From the NCBI GenBank assembly GCA_021772095.1, contig JADYXR010000097.1:1-37397 (forward strand): 37,397 bases of DNA. Direction: 5' to 3'. A program made the position numbers and the translations under genes. This document shows positions 8,326 through 17,282 of this stretch, piece by piece. Numbering within the stretch: the first letter of the stretch is position 1; each line of letters begins with the position of its first letter. The notes under the pieces were generated by a model. It saw nothing but the letters and a program-made list of their open reading frames with translations. It was not told the origin of the DNA and did no database searches. The DNA is from Candidatus Obscuribacter sp. (lineage in GTDB: Bacteria > Cyanobacteriota > Vampirovibrionia > Obscuribacterales > Obscuribacteraceae).

Positions 8326-9453
8326 ATGGACTGGACTGTATCGTCAATTTTCTGGGGACTGGACGCGATGGATTCGACCATCGCGCTGTACGCGGGTTTT
8401 CTCGGGCTGTACATACTTCTTGCTTCAGTTGTGCTTTCGAAGCTGAGAACACGCCTGTGGAGTTATCTGGCAGTCTGGACCGTCTATCCGTTAGTCGGGC
8501 TGTGGGTCGCATTTTTCCTCGGTCGCGATATTTTTGACGCCCTCAATTTGTTGGCTATGGCTGTCTTCATCGGCGGTGTCGGCTTGTTCGCGGCGAGCGC
8601 GTATTTCGCCTGGCCGCTATATAAAAAGTTCGCTTCTGTTTTTATGGTCTTCGCCGTGACGCTCGCGGTAGTCGGTGTCGATGCGTTTATTGTTGAACCC
8701 GGTTGGCTCGAAGTTCGGCATGAGCAGGTTGTTTCCAATAAAGTGCATAAGCCAATTCGCATCGCCATCATGTCTGATTTGCAAACCGATCACGTCGGTG
8801 GTTTCGAGAGAAGCGTTTTTAAACAAATCATGGCAGCGAAACCAGATATGGTGCTTTTGCCCGGCGACTACATTCAAGCTTATGCGAGTGATTACGACAA
8901 TCAAGTGGCAAAACTGCGCAAGATTTTTCAAGATTTGAAAGTGAGCGCGCCTCTGGGAATCTACGCAACGCAAGGTGATGCCGAGCGTCCGCAGCAGTGG
9001 ACCGAGATCTTCAAAGGTCTTCCGGTGACCACGTTCCCGACCAGTGATACCATAGTGGTACCAAACACGATTGAGCCCAAAGACGGTATTTCACTTACGG
9101 CTTTGACGCTTAAAGATTCTTGGAGACTGAACTACAAGATCCCGGAAACCGAAAACTTCCACATCGTGGTGGCACATCGTCCGGATTTCATGCTGACGGC
9201 TACCGAAGGCGATTTGTTTGTCGCCGGACACACGCATGGCGGACAGGTTCAAATACCATTTTATGGACCACTGTTGACGTTCTCACAGGCACCAAGAGAG
9301 TGGTGCGGCGGTTGCTGCGTGACGCAGGAAGATGGAAGAAGTTATGTCATCACCCGTGGTGTCGGCATGGAACGCGAACGCGCTCCTCGGCTGCGCTTTT
9401 TCTGCAGACCTGAGATTGTTATCGTTGACGTGGTTCCTGCTGACGGCGAGTAA
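8326..9453 (+). CDS. Membrane-anchored calcineurin-like metallophosphoesterase with altered metal motifs
   Basis: The 375-residue protein has about four N-terminal membrane helices (to roughly residue 120) and a C-terminal metallophosphoesterase domain of the YkuE-like type. Conserved blocks are IAIMSDLQTDH, LLPGDYIQ, VAHRPD and AGHTHGGQ. However, motif I reads SDLQ where the family has SDLH, and the usual GNHD/E reads QGDAE, so two usual metal or catalytic positions are replaced. GDY and the GHTHG histidines are intact. It could have a different metal coordination or be regulatory. The start is placed at the ATG at 8326 because AGG lies seven bases ahead; GTG at 8260 and ATG at 8287 are alternatives with poorer spacing. 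It follows the glycerophosphodiesterase gene on the same strand. Confidence 0.85.
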   Translation: MDWTVSSIFWGLDAMDSTIALYAGFLGLYILLASVVLSKLRTRLWSYLAVWTVYPLVGLWVAFFLGRDIFDALNLLAMAVFIGGVGLFAASAYFAWPLYKKFASVFMVFAVTLAVVGVDAFIVEPGWLEVRHEQVVSNKVHKPIRIAIMSDLQTDHVGGFERSVFKQIMAAKPDMVLLPGDYIQAYASDYDNQVAKLRKIFQDLKVSAPLGIYATQGDAERPQQWTEIFKGLPVTTFPTSDTIVVPNTIEPKDGISLTALTLKDSWRLNYKIPETENFHIVVAHRPDFMLTATEGDLFVAGHTHGGQVQIPFYGPLLTFSQAPREWCGGCCVTQEDGRSYVITRGVGMERERAPRLRFFCRPEIVIVDVVPADGE

Positions 9454-9546
9454 AGACTGTGATGGTTGGCTTGTTTGCGCCTGATGATCGGCGAGTTGTG
9501 TAAGTCACTAACGTTTGCGTTTTCTAAATCAGTAGCTAGTAAACCT

Positions 9547-9602
9547 CTTCCGAACAAACACTTCCGAACAAACTCTTTCAAACAAACTCTTCCGAACCAA
9601 GT
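9547..9602. repeat. Four tandem copies of a 14-base unit
   Basis: Four head-to-tail 14-base units CTTCCGAACAAACA, CTTCCGAACAAACT, CTTTCAAACAAACT and CTTCCGAACCAAGT fill 9547-9602 without gaps. The region is intergenic between the metallophosphoesterase gene and the retropepsin-like protein gene. Confidence 0.85.
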
Positions 9603-9704
9603 AGTGCGCAAAGTCTGTAACCTTTAAAACCATTGACCGCGCCGCCATTTTGTTTATCTCGGTGAACGAATGGGGAAATTAGACCAGGCTTGAGGCATAA
9701 TTTG

Positions 9705-10955
9705 ATGCGATTGCGACGCGTTATACAAACCAGTCTTCTAGCGTTATTGCCGGTTGTCTTTGTCGTTTGTTTAGAACCTGGTTCTGCGCAATCGACAAGT
9801 TTTGATGCTGGAATGAAGCTCTACAAGGCCGGGCAATTTGGTGCGGCGGCAAACAAATTTCTCGAATCGGTGCGCACTCCAGGCAAAGAAGGCGCGGCAT
9901 ATTATTATTTGGGATGCTGTTATTACAAGCTCAATCGTCCATTAGAAGCGCGTCCCATCTACCGCACCGTCGTCAACAAATATCCAACGGTGCACGAAGC
10001 TGGGCTTGCAGCGCAAATGTTGCATCGTTTGGATCCAAGTTTTGTTATACCTGTTGGAATCGGCGACTCGCCGCAAAGCGCGGGGGTTTCGATATCTGCA
10101 CCGCCAAGCGTGAGCAGTTCTGCTGCGGCATTGTCGGGGGCGCTCAGTCGCTCTCCGGGTTTTCCGGGCGAAGACTTCAGCAAGTTGCCTGATGAGGTTC
10201 GAATTCCATTTACTACTGATCCTTCTGGTCACATGAGAGTTACCGTGTATCTCGAAAATCGCCCTATTGAAGCGTGTTTCGACACAGGCGCAAATGCGCA
10301 TTTTGGAAAGAACCATCTTTCCGCTGCTGGTGTTGCACTTCCACGAGGGAATCCAAACGGACAGGCCTCCGGCTGGGCCGGTGCTCCAGTGCCGGTGTGG
10401 CGACAGACTATGAGAATAAAACTGGGTGGTCTGACAAGATTGGCTCCGGTTTCCATTGAAGAAGACTTGTCGATGTTGCCGCTGGTCGGTCAGGAATTTA
10501 TTCAGGGCTATCAGTGTGAAGTCGACAACAATTCGCACTACATCAGTTTGCGCAAGGCCAGTGCCTTTAAGCCGTCGCTATCACAGGTAAGTTCGTTATA
10601 CGATGTGCCTTGCGTTCGTCGCGGCATGCGCGATTACGTCAAAATGTTCATCAATGGAAAAGAGCTGGAAGTTTTAGTGGACACCGGTGCTTACGCCTCT
10701 ACTTTCAATGCAAAAGATCTTGCCGATATCGGAGTTCGTATTCCTGATGACGCCCCACGTACCACGGCAAGCGGCGTCGGCGGCTCGTTTTCCCTGCAAA
10801 CGATTAACGTCGAATGCAGATTAGGACCGATCTGGAAGAAAGACTTTCCGATCTCTGTTGGTGGTAGCGCCGGCAGTGCGGTCGGTCAGGATTTTCTGGG
10901 CTCGCAGCGATTCACAATCGATCGCGAGAAAAACTTGATGAGATTTTTTCACTGA
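9705..10955 (+). CDS. Exported TPR protein with two retropepsin-like aspartic protease domains
   Basis: A 416-residue protein. After a signal peptide (hydrophobic TSLLALLPVVFVVCL, cleavage near SAQS) there are about two TPR-like helical units (FDAGMKLYKAGQFGAAANKFLES, AAYYYLGCCYYKLNRPLEARPIY), then a Ser/Ala-rich linker. Two retroviral-type aspartic protease domains follow. The first has ACFDTGANAHFG with DTG at 193-195, and the second has VLVDTGAYASTF with DTG at 326-328. Each is followed by a Gly-containing flap-like and G(Q)xFL/FI element (VGQEFI, VGQDFLG). Two DTG half-sites in one chain could form an internal dimer like pepsin. It is probably periplasmic or secreted. Start at ATG 9705 with GAGGC eight bases upstream; a TTG at 9690 is a weaker alternative. 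Confidence 0.85.
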   Translation: MRLRRVIQTSLLALLPVVFVVCLEPGSAQSTSFDAGMKLYKAGQFGAAANKFLESVRTPGKEGAAYYYLGCCYYKLNRPLEARPIYRTVVNKYPTVHEAGLAAQMLHRLDPSFVIPVGIGDSPQSAGVSISAPPSVSSSAAALSGALSRSPGFPGEDFSKLPDEVRIPFTTDPSGHMRVTVYLENRPIEACFDTGANAHFGKNHLSAAGVALPRGNPNGQASGWAGAPVPVWRQTMRIKLGGLTRLAPVSIEEDLSMLPLVGQEFIQGYQCEVDNNSHYISLRKASAFKPSLSQVSSLYDVPCVRRGMRDYVKMFINGKELEVLVDTGAYASTFNAKDLADIGVRIPDDAPRTTASGVGGSFSLQTINVECRLGPIWKKDFPISVGGSAGSAVGQDFLGSQRFTIDREKNLMRFFH

Positions 10956-10979
10956 TTGGGTTTGAGACTTTCGCTGCGT

Positions 10980-11027
10980 AATCGACGAAGCTAAACGTTG
11001 AGAAATCGTAGAAGCTAACCGATGAGA
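10980..11027. repeat. Direct repeat of a 24-base unit
   Basis: Two adjacent 24-base units, 10980-11003 and 11004-11027, begin AATCG and share the core GAAGCTAA and the end TGAGA. They lie between two convergent genes. Only two copies are recognisable. Confidence 0.7.
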
Positions 11028-11085
11028 AGAATCACTGAGAACTCCTTACCAATGTCTCAGCTCAATTCAGAGGCTGATCCCGACC

Positions 11086-13179
11086 TTAGTGATTGGTCAA
11101 CTCGGAATATCTGACTCGTGTGACGTTTCTTCGAGCGGCTTCCATCATTGCTTGTTGCGATGCGGCGATTAAACTGGTGATGTCTTTTGCATCGGTCGGC
11201 ACAGCCGCTATTCCAAAGTGAAGCATGGGCGCGAACTGCGCGAGTTGCGGAACTTGTTGCGGCAAAGTTTGCAACACTCGATCGGCAAAACCGCACGCTT
11301 GAGCACTGTCAATATTCGGCAGTATCAAACCGAATCCACGTTCTCCGAAGTGACCGAACATGTCGATGTCGCGTTTCATATTATCGAGCGCGGTCACCAA
11401 TGACTGTATGGGATCACTAGACATGACGCTTCCATTTGCGCTTGTTATGCACATGGACATCAGAGTGAAACTATTGGAAAAACGAAATGCACGCGCAAAT
11501 TCGCGTTCCAAAAAGAACATCAAAGCATCGTGCTTGAAGATGCCGCTGTCTGTGCGGATCATCGAAGCTAGCACGCGCTCCGTCAAAGCGCTATTGAAGG
11601 TGACGACTTCTTGAGGAACGCCGATCTGAAGTGATTTTTGCACTTCCGCCAGGGCCGGAATCGGTGGTGGCGGTGGCATCGAATGTGGTGCCTGTGCCGA
11701 TGATTTTTCCGCGCCTTGAGTCTGCTGAGGGAAAACAACCGGTGGCAAAGGAAATTGGCTGCTACCCAAGCCGCCTTGTGATTGGTTACTCGCGTTAGGA
11801 GATGCTGAAGGCTGTGACTGAGCCGATTGCAGCAAGCCGGGATTTAGCCGCGAGTTTGGCGGCGAAGTTGTATCAAGTGATGCCGTCGGAGCGGTCGGAG
11901 CAGGTGAAGATGCGCCAGAATTTAACCAGTTTGCTGAAGGCGCTTGAGGTTGCGACGCAGTGGTTGTCGCATTCACCGACGGAGAGCTGTGGCTGAGCCA
12001 CGTGTTCGCTTCGGACGCGTCCGCTGATGAGTGCGGAGCCATCGGAGCATGTGATGGGGAAACAGAATGTTGAACTGGTGGGGCGGGTGCATGTCCTGGC
12101 GCAGGTGCAGGAGCAGTCGCGTTTAGCCACGAATTTGCCGGAGGCTCCTCCTTCGCTGCTGTCGGTGCAAAAGCTGGTGGTACCGGCTTCGGTGGCGCGC
12201 CGAATCCGGGTTGCTGTGGCGGACTGCCAGTCTGGAACACCGCCGATGGTGGCATCAACGGACCGCCCGGATTAGTCGATGCCGGCCACGCTCCTGGAGC
12301 GCTTGGAGCGCCGGCTTGCGGAATGGTCGGCCACGTTCCTGAAGGAGATGGTTGCACTACTGGAAAGGGATCTGTGCGATGCTCGTCGTATGATGAATCC
12401 GGCACCACTAGCGGTTTGAACTCCGGCGGAGGTGCTTTTGGTTTTGGTGGTGGCTCGACATAATTAGTTTCATCCAAACGCTTTCCAGTCGGCGTGAGGA
12501 TCAATTCAAGTCGTAAAAGATTGGCTACCGTCGCCATCCACTTGCTCTCGGTTAAGTTCATCTTTTCGGAGATGTCTTTGATGTTGAGCGTGCCGTAGAT
12601 GTTACCGTAAAACTCTTTCTGCACTTTCCTGTTAAGCGGTGCGCCGCCCAGCAAGGTCTTCTCGAACTCTGCGTCGGTCAATTTAATCGGCGAACGCAGA
12701 AGAAATGCCTGATCGGTAATTTCAAGCTGCCGAAGAAAATCAATGTTTCGTACGTACTCATCGCCGAGCGTAATAATTTGTGGTGTGTTCTCTTCCACGC
12801 TGGGCTTCTGCGGTTGAACATCTTCGGTGAATGAGATGTTGCCGTCTTTCCAGATGAACAGTTCAAGAATGGCTTCGGTGCCTGTTTTGTAAGGCGAAAA
12901 CGCGTGAATCGGCTGGCCGAGACCGAATTGTATAGTCACTGCGTACTGCGGATCGGCGATCACCAGTTCACCGGTGACTTCGTAGTGATCTGCCATTTGC
13001 AGCAAATAGGAAATCGGTTTTTCTTTGAGGCTGCCCGACATTTGCTGCGTCAGTGGCGGTGCCTGATGCGCTGCGTCAGGGACGATCACATTCGAGCCCG
13101 TGGCAGACAGTCCGCCACCAGGATGGCGTCGGCCGAATCGGTCGCCTAAAGTCGGTTTTCTGTGATCTTCGTCGCTCAT
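11086..13179 (-). CDS. DUF4388-like protein with long proline-rich linker and degenerate GGDEF domain
   Basis: A 697-residue cytoplasmic protein in three parts. Residues about 45-130 resemble the DUF4388/PATAN-type domain (MSGSLKEKPISYLLQMADHY, GELVIADPQYAVTIQFGLGQPIHA, EAILELFIWKDGNISF). A winged-helix-like segment lies near 185-235 (GTLNIKDISEKMNLTESKWMATVANLLRL). Residues about 240-535 are low complexity, rich in Pro, Ala, Ser and Gln. The C-terminal ~150 residues follow a GGDEF fold (FKHDALMFFLEREFARAFRFSNSFTLMSMCI) but the active motif reads FGERGFGLILP instead of YGGDEFxxLLP, so cyclase activity is unlikely. Such proteins are usually signalling adaptors. Probably part of a minus-strand run with the two genes upstream. 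Confidence 0.8.
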   Translation of the reverse strand: MSDEDHRKPTLGDRFGRRHPGGGLSATGSNVIVPDAAHQAPPLTQQMSGSLKEKPISYLLQMADHYEVTGELVIADPQYAVTIQFGLGQPIHAFSPYKTGTEAILELFIWKDGNISFTEDVQPQKPSVEENTPQIITLGDEYVRNIDFLRQLEITDQAFLLRSPIKLTDAEFEKTLLGGAPLNRKVQKEFYGNIYGTLNIKDISEKMNLTESKWMATVANLLRLELILTPTGKRLDETNYVEPPPKPKAPPPEFKPLVVPDSSYDEHRTDPFPVVQPSPSGTWPTIPQAGAPSAPGAWPASTNPGGPLMPPSAVFQTGSPPQQPGFGAPPKPVPPAFAPTAAKEEPPANSWLNATAPAPAPGHAPAPPVQHSVSPSHAPMAPHSSADASEANTWLSHSSPSVNATTTASQPQAPSANWLNSGASSPAPTAPTASLDTTSPPNSRLNPGLLQSAQSQPSASPNASNQSQGGLGSSQFPLPPVVFPQQTQGAEKSSAQAPHSMPPPPPIPALAEVQKSLQIGVPQEVVTFNSALTERVLASMIRTDSGIFKHDALMFFLEREFARAFRFSNSFTLMSMCITSANGSVMSSDPIQSLVTALDNMKRDIDMFGHFGERGFGLILPNIDSAQACGFADRVLQTLPQQVPQLAQFAPMLHFGIAAVPTDAKDITSLIAASQQAMMEAARRNVTRVRYSELTNH

Positions 13180-13332
13180 GATTTAGTAAAAGCTGTGCCA
13201 GGCAAGAAGTTCGAGCGGGTGCTTTTATCTTATATACGCCAATAAATCCTAAGACAAACGCTCCAACCAATAATATCGTTTTGCGCGGCTCAATGACTCT
13301 TGATTAGTTCGGCTGTAACAATTGCCCGGGAC

Positions 13333-14862
13333 TCAATGCGTTAGTTTTCGCAGCCCGACTTCCGCCATCTCCACCAATTTTTTGTCCTGCGCTTTTCGAA
13401 TGATGAGCGCGTAGTTGGTTTTCGCTTCATCGTATTTTTTGTTGTAGACCAGCGCCACAGCGAACAAATATCGCGCGTGCAAATTATCCTGGTCCGTGGA
13501 AACCAGCTCTCTGAGCTGCCGTTCGGCGAGTCCATAATTTCCACGCTGCATCAAGCCCAACGCCTGGCGTTCTGGAGTGGGACCGGCGGGCGGCATGGCG
13601 ACAGCCATTGGCGGTGGTGCCGGCACGAGATGAAACTGCTCTGGCGCTGTTTTCGCCGGTGTCTGCGGCAGTTGACGTCCCTGATTCTGCAGTGCCTGAC
13701 GGATGCGGTCGGAAACGTTTTTGCTCATCGGTGACGCATTCGGGTTTTGCAGCAATCGGGTGATTGCCGCCGATTCCCTGGAATCTTTTTCACTGGCACC
13801 ACCGGTAGCGGCATGTTCCGATTGACTCGCCTTCGCATCCGCGCTGCCGGACGCTCGCTTCTTCGAGTCCTCTGCTTTGGGCGGGGCAGACAAATCGGTG
13901 GTTTTTATCGGCGTCGCTAGACTCGGTGCTTTTAGTGGAGCCGATAATCCTGCTAATCCAGCCGGTTCTGGTGGCAAACCCTCATTCCCCGATCCAGGCA
14001 AAGCGTTCTCTGAAATCGACGAGTTTCGTTCGCCCTGAATTTTTGCACTACCGTATGCACCCGCTCGGGGTGCCGTTTCCCCGCTTCCAGTTTCTAATGC
14101 CTCAGAACTGATCGATTGCTCTGATGTTGTTTGACTTGCACTCGAAGTCTCTCCGCCAAGTCCTTCTAGACCAGCTGATAGACCACCTCCGCCGCGATCT
14201 GTAAATTCCGGCGAATTCGATTTTAGACCGCCACGTAAACCGCCGCTAGCTTCGGAGCCCTCTCCGCCTGCGCCTTCCCCGGTACTGAGCCCGCCGGCGT
14301 TTCCCGTGCCGAATCCCCCTGAGTTCTCCGTGCCGAACCCGCTGAGTGAATTCAACCCGTCCGGCGCAAGCAGCTTGTTAAGGCTCTCTCCGAGGCTGGC
14401 ATCCGAATTATCCAGTGTCGACTTGTTCAATAAGTCTGACGAAAACGCGCCACCTGACCTGGTGCTGGGCACATCTTGCAAATTTTGTTTGGCGAAATCT
14501 TGATAGCGAGAAGGCGAGGGATCGTCGGCCCTGCCCAGTCCTTGTAGCGGATTCCCTCCACCGATCGCACCTGGCGCCGGCGGCAAAATACTCTGCGCGG
14601 CCGCAGTTTGACAAAGGATCAAAGAGATACTCAGAAAATTCGCAGCGACTGCGACTGCGACTGCAAAACCACGACAACAGCAGTCTCTGGAGCGGTTTTG
14701 TTCATCGCGACATCGCTCATCGCCGCGTCGCTCTCCACGTCGCCCTACGTCGCCTCGCTCACCAGGAGCTCCGCCACACAGCGCGCGGCCATCACCGCAA
14801 CCGGCGCATCGCCCGGACCGCCGTTTAACAGCATGAGAGGCTGGTTTCAAAACCTTCACCAT
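13333..14862 (-). CDS. Low-complexity secreted protein with C-terminal TPR-like repeats
   Basis: A protein of about 509 residues with an uncertain N-terminus. A signal-peptide-like stretch FAVAVAVAANFLSISL ends in QTAAAQS, followed by a Gly/Ser/Ala-rich body (about residues 110-400) and a C-terminal TPR-like region (ERQALGLMQRGNYGLAERQL, LHARYLFAVALVYNKKYDEA). Before the signal peptide the frame reads about 65 residues rich in Arg, Gly and Cys, which is odd for a signal n-region. I chose the ATG at 14862, but the first ~65 codons could be a misreading: a second frame from ATG codons at about 14715 looks more protein-like and would need a frameshift near 14640-14690. The stop of the upstream membrane protein gene is 35 bases away. 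Function unknown, presumably envelope protein binding. Confidence 0.65.
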   Translation of the reverse strand: MVKVLKPASHAVKRRSGRCAGCGDGRALCGGAPGERGDVGRRGERRGDERCRDEQNRSRDCCCRGFAVAVAVAANFLSISLILCQTAAAQSILPPAPGAIGGGNPLQGLGRADDPSPSRYQDFAKQNLQDVPSTRSGGAFSSDLLNKSTLDNSDASLGESLNKLLAPDGLNSLSGFGTENSGGFGTGNAGGLSTGEGAGGEGSEASGGLRGGLKSNSPEFTDRGGGGLSAGLEGLGGETSSASQTTSEQSISSEALETGSGETAPRAGAYGSAKIQGERNSSISENALPGSGNEGLPPEPAGLAGLSAPLKAPSLATPIKTTDLSAPPKAEDSKKRASGSADAKASQSEHAATGGASEKDSRESAAITRLLQNPNASPMSKNVSDRIRQALQNQGRQLPQTPAKTAPEQFHLVPAPPPMAVAMPPAGPTPERQALGLMQRGNYGLAERQLRELVSTDQDNLHARYLFAVALVYNKKYDEAKTNYALIIRKAQDKKLVEMAEVGLRKLTH

Positions 14863-14897
14863 AACCGCGCTCAGAAAAATTGCGCCGGCCTTACTTA

Positions 14898-15353
14898 CTA
14901 TCTGCCTGCCATGTTGCTTCGAATAACGCGCGACACCCATGGAATGTCAGCGTACCGCCCGAGAAGCGACATAATCATGCCGTAAGGCACAAGCAGCACG
15001 AACGGCGCCATCAGCACATACGTGACCATCGTCAAATTCTCTGTCAGAAATCCTACGGTGCCTGAGCCAATCATGCCCTCAAACAATCGTATGGTTCCGA
15101 TAATAATGCCCGACATGCCAGTTCCCAACGCTTGAATCAAGAAAAGCAGAACTGACAAGAAAATCGATTGATAGAAGTGGAAACGAAAAAAGGATCGGTC
15201 GCAACCGGGGCCCTTGGCCAAAATGTAGACGATGCCGATCAAGAAACCGATCATCGCGGGCAAATACGTTCCTGCCGCCGCCGCCTTCTCCGGAAAGGTA
15301 TACATAGATTTCGGTTCTGCGGGACGCTCGTATTTGCCTTGCTTCATCACCAT
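14898..15353 (-). CDS. Small multi-helix membrane protein (Tic20/DUF4870-like topology)
   Basis: A 151-residue integral membrane protein with about four helices: YLPAMIGFLIGIVYILA, YQSIFLSVLLFLIQALG, a shorter GIIIGTIRLFEG segment, and VTYVLMAPFVLLVPYGMIMSLL. The conserved look of RFHFYQSIFLSV and GRYADIPWVSRVIR resembles the small Tic20/DUF4870 type of membrane proteins, but this is an inference from topology. The open frame reaches back to 15584, but the ATG at 15353 is chosen because AGGAAG lies eight bases ahead; the upstream residues have no membrane or conserved pattern. It leads the minus-strand run with the low-complexity TPR protein and the DUF4388 protein. Confidence 0.75.
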   Translation of the reverse strand: MVMKQGKYERPAEPKSMYTFPEKAAAAGTYLPAMIGFLIGIVYILAKGPGCDRSFFRFHFYQSIFLSVLLFLIQALGTGMSGIIIGTIRLFEGMIGSGTVGFLTENLTMVTYVLMAPFVLLVPYGMIMSLLGRYADIPWVSRVIRSNMAGR

Positions 15354-15577
15354 CGTTTTTCTTCCTGTTCTTGCCACTGATGCGTTGACGTAAGCAACGG
15401 CTGTTGGTTTCCACATAACTATTTTATCGGGATTTGACCAGCAGTCTCTGGGGTTTTCGCTTATTTTCGTTATTATCCGGGCAAATCTGTCATAAGAATC
15501 GTTTTGTCTCGTCATCCTCGGTAGTTTCGGGATTTTGGCGGATTGAGGCGAACAGCAAACGGGCACAAAATCTGAGT

Positions 15578-17224
15578 ATGTCATGTGATAACAACAAGCA
15601 CGCCACGATAATCAAGCTTCTTTCGATTAAGGAGCTTCAGCCCAGCCTGTCTACAATTGGCGAAATGATCATGGATGCCAGCCAGAGCAGCGCGGTGGCG
15701 CTGATGATCTGGGACACTGACATGGAGTCGTTTGCCCAATTCAAAACGTTTGGTACTAATAAGAAACGAATAGCCGCGATCTGCGATGAGATTGCCGAGT
15801 CGTACGAAAGCATCGACCAGAACGCAACCGAACTGGATCTGACCACATTGCCGCCAAAACTGACGGATTCGTTCAGTCGGATTTCCATCCATCGCCTCGT
15901 TCATGATGACGAGCTGTGCGGCGTAGTTTTAATCGGTGATCCGGCCAGCGATAGTCTCAATGCAGTCAATGAACTCTTTTCCGAAGTGCCGCTTGCACTA
16001 ATCATTCATAGAGTTTGGTCCTACTCCGAACTGACGCGCGAGAACGATCGTCTTCGCAGCCAGTATGAGGAAATGGAGGACAGAACCGCACAATTCGAAG
16101 AACAGACGCGCAAACTGATTCACGATTTGACTGCTCGCGATTCTATTCGGATTAAACAGGTTGAGCGCGAACGGCTTGTCTACTGGATTAGCAACCTGGT
16201 TAGAAGTTCTGTTCGCATTCAGGAAGTGCTGGATACGATCGTTGAAAAAATCTGTACGACCTGGGGATTGAGCCGCACATCACTGTTGCGCGCGGGCAAA
16301 CCGGATCGATTTGAAGTTTATGAATACCACGCCGACAATGTCGCGTCGGTTAAAGACGAGTTTTCATCCGATCACGGATTGGAATTTACGCGCATGGCGC
16401 TTGATGTGAAAAGCCCTGAATTCATCGACCTCGAGGTCAATGGTGCGCGTTTCAATCGCGAATTTCTCAACATCATCGGCATGCGTTCCGGATTGATTAT
16501 TCCGCTTGTCGTGCGCGATCACGTTTTAGGGTGCGTGTTTCTACAAGACTGCGTGATGCCGCGCGAGTGGAGCATCGACGATATTTCGCTTCTCGGTAGT
16601 CTTGCCGACCAGGTCGCCGTCGCGATTGAAAACGCCGAGCTGCACATGGAAATCGAGCGACAAGCCGTCACCGATGGATTGACCGGTGTCGCCAATCGGC
16701 GCTCGTTCAACGATTCGCTCATCAAAGAATTCGAGCGCGCAAAACGTTATGGTCAGCCGCTATCGCTTGCCGTAATCGACCTTGATTTCTTGAAAAAAAT
16801 CAACGACACCTATGGTCACATGACAGGCGACGAGGCGATCAAATCGATTGGTTTTGTTCTGAGAGAATCATCAAGATCGATTGACATCACCGCACGTTAC
16901 GGCGGAGAAGAATTTTGTGTTTTGCTGCCAAACACTGATGTTGATATGGCAGAACAACTTGCTGAAAGACTGCGTCGCACGATTCGCGAAACCGAAATTG
17001 ACGGACCCGGCGCGCTCTCTGCTAGTATAGGCGTGGCTAGTTACCCACTGCACGCAGACGGGGCGGACGAGCTGTTCTTACGAGCAGACGAAGCGCTCTA
17101 TCGTGCTAAGCAGGACGGTAGAAATCTCGTCCGGGTTTCGAACATCGGACCTGACGGAGGAACCATACCAACGGTTCCAAAAAAGCCTGATTCACAGCAA
17201 AGTTTACTTCAGGAAAAATCCTAG
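15578..17224 (+). CDS. Diguanylate cyclase with GAF-type sensor domains
   Basis: This 548-residue cytoplasmic protein should make cyclic di-GMP from two GTP. The N-terminal ~140 residues and residues about 205-355 look like GAF domains (the second ends in GSLADQVAVAIENAELHMEIERQA), separated by a coiled coil (about 150-200, ENDRLRSQYEEMEDRTAQFEEQ). The GGDEF domain (about 362-525) is intact: DGLTGVANRRSF, LAVIDLDFLKKINDTYGH, and the active motif YGGEEF with GGEEF at 442-446. An RxxD inhibitory site (RSID, 433-436) sits five residues before it, so product inhibition is expected. The start is the ATG at 15578; an upstream in-frame ATG at 15434 would add 48 residues of unconvincing sequence that overlap the divergent gene's promoter. 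The ribosome binding site is weak. Confidence 0.93.
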   Translation: MSCDNNKHATIIKLLSIKELQPSLSTIGEMIMDASQSSAVALMIWDTDMESFAQFKTFGTNKKRIAAICDEIAESYESIDQNATELDLTTLPPKLTDSFSRISIHRLVHDDELCGVVLIGDPASDSLNAVNELFSEVPLALIIHRVWSYSELTRENDRLRSQYEEMEDRTAQFEEQTRKLIHDLTARDSIRIKQVERERLVYWISNLVRSSVRIQEVLDTIVEKICTTWGLSRTSLLRAGKPDRFEVYEYHADNVASVKDEFSSDHGLEFTRMALDVKSPEFIDLEVNGARFNREFLNIIGMRSGLIIPLVVRDHVLGCVFLQDCVMPREWSIDDISLLGSLADQVAVAIENAELHMEIERQAVTDGLTGVANRRSFNDSLIKEFERAKRYGQPLSLAVIDLDFLKKINDTYGHMTGDEAIKSIGFVLRESSRSIDITARYGGEEFCVLLPNTDVDMAEQLAERLRRTIRETEIDGPGALSASIGVASYPLHADGADELFLRADEALYRAKQDGRNLVRVSNIGPDGGTIPTVPKKPDSQQSLLQEKS

Positions 17225-17282
17225 GGAGGCATGCTTCCGACTGAGGTATAACTTGATACATGGCGAGTAGGAGAAGTGAAAC

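Noticed and set aside
9547..9602. 14-base tandem units considered as a CRISPR or protein-binding array
   Set aside because: Units are contiguous, without spacers, and degenerate; no cas gene is present.
14415..14985. Plus-strand open frames overlapping the low-complexity TPR protein gene
   Set aside because: The products are rich in Thr/Ser/Arg with no motif or ribosome binding site, and mirror the minus-strand GC-rich gene, so they are shadow frames.
15434..15577. Upstream ATG extension of the diguanylate cyclase
   Set aside because: The extra 48 residues are Ser/Cys-rich without a domain, and they overlap the 5' region of the divergent membrane protein gene.
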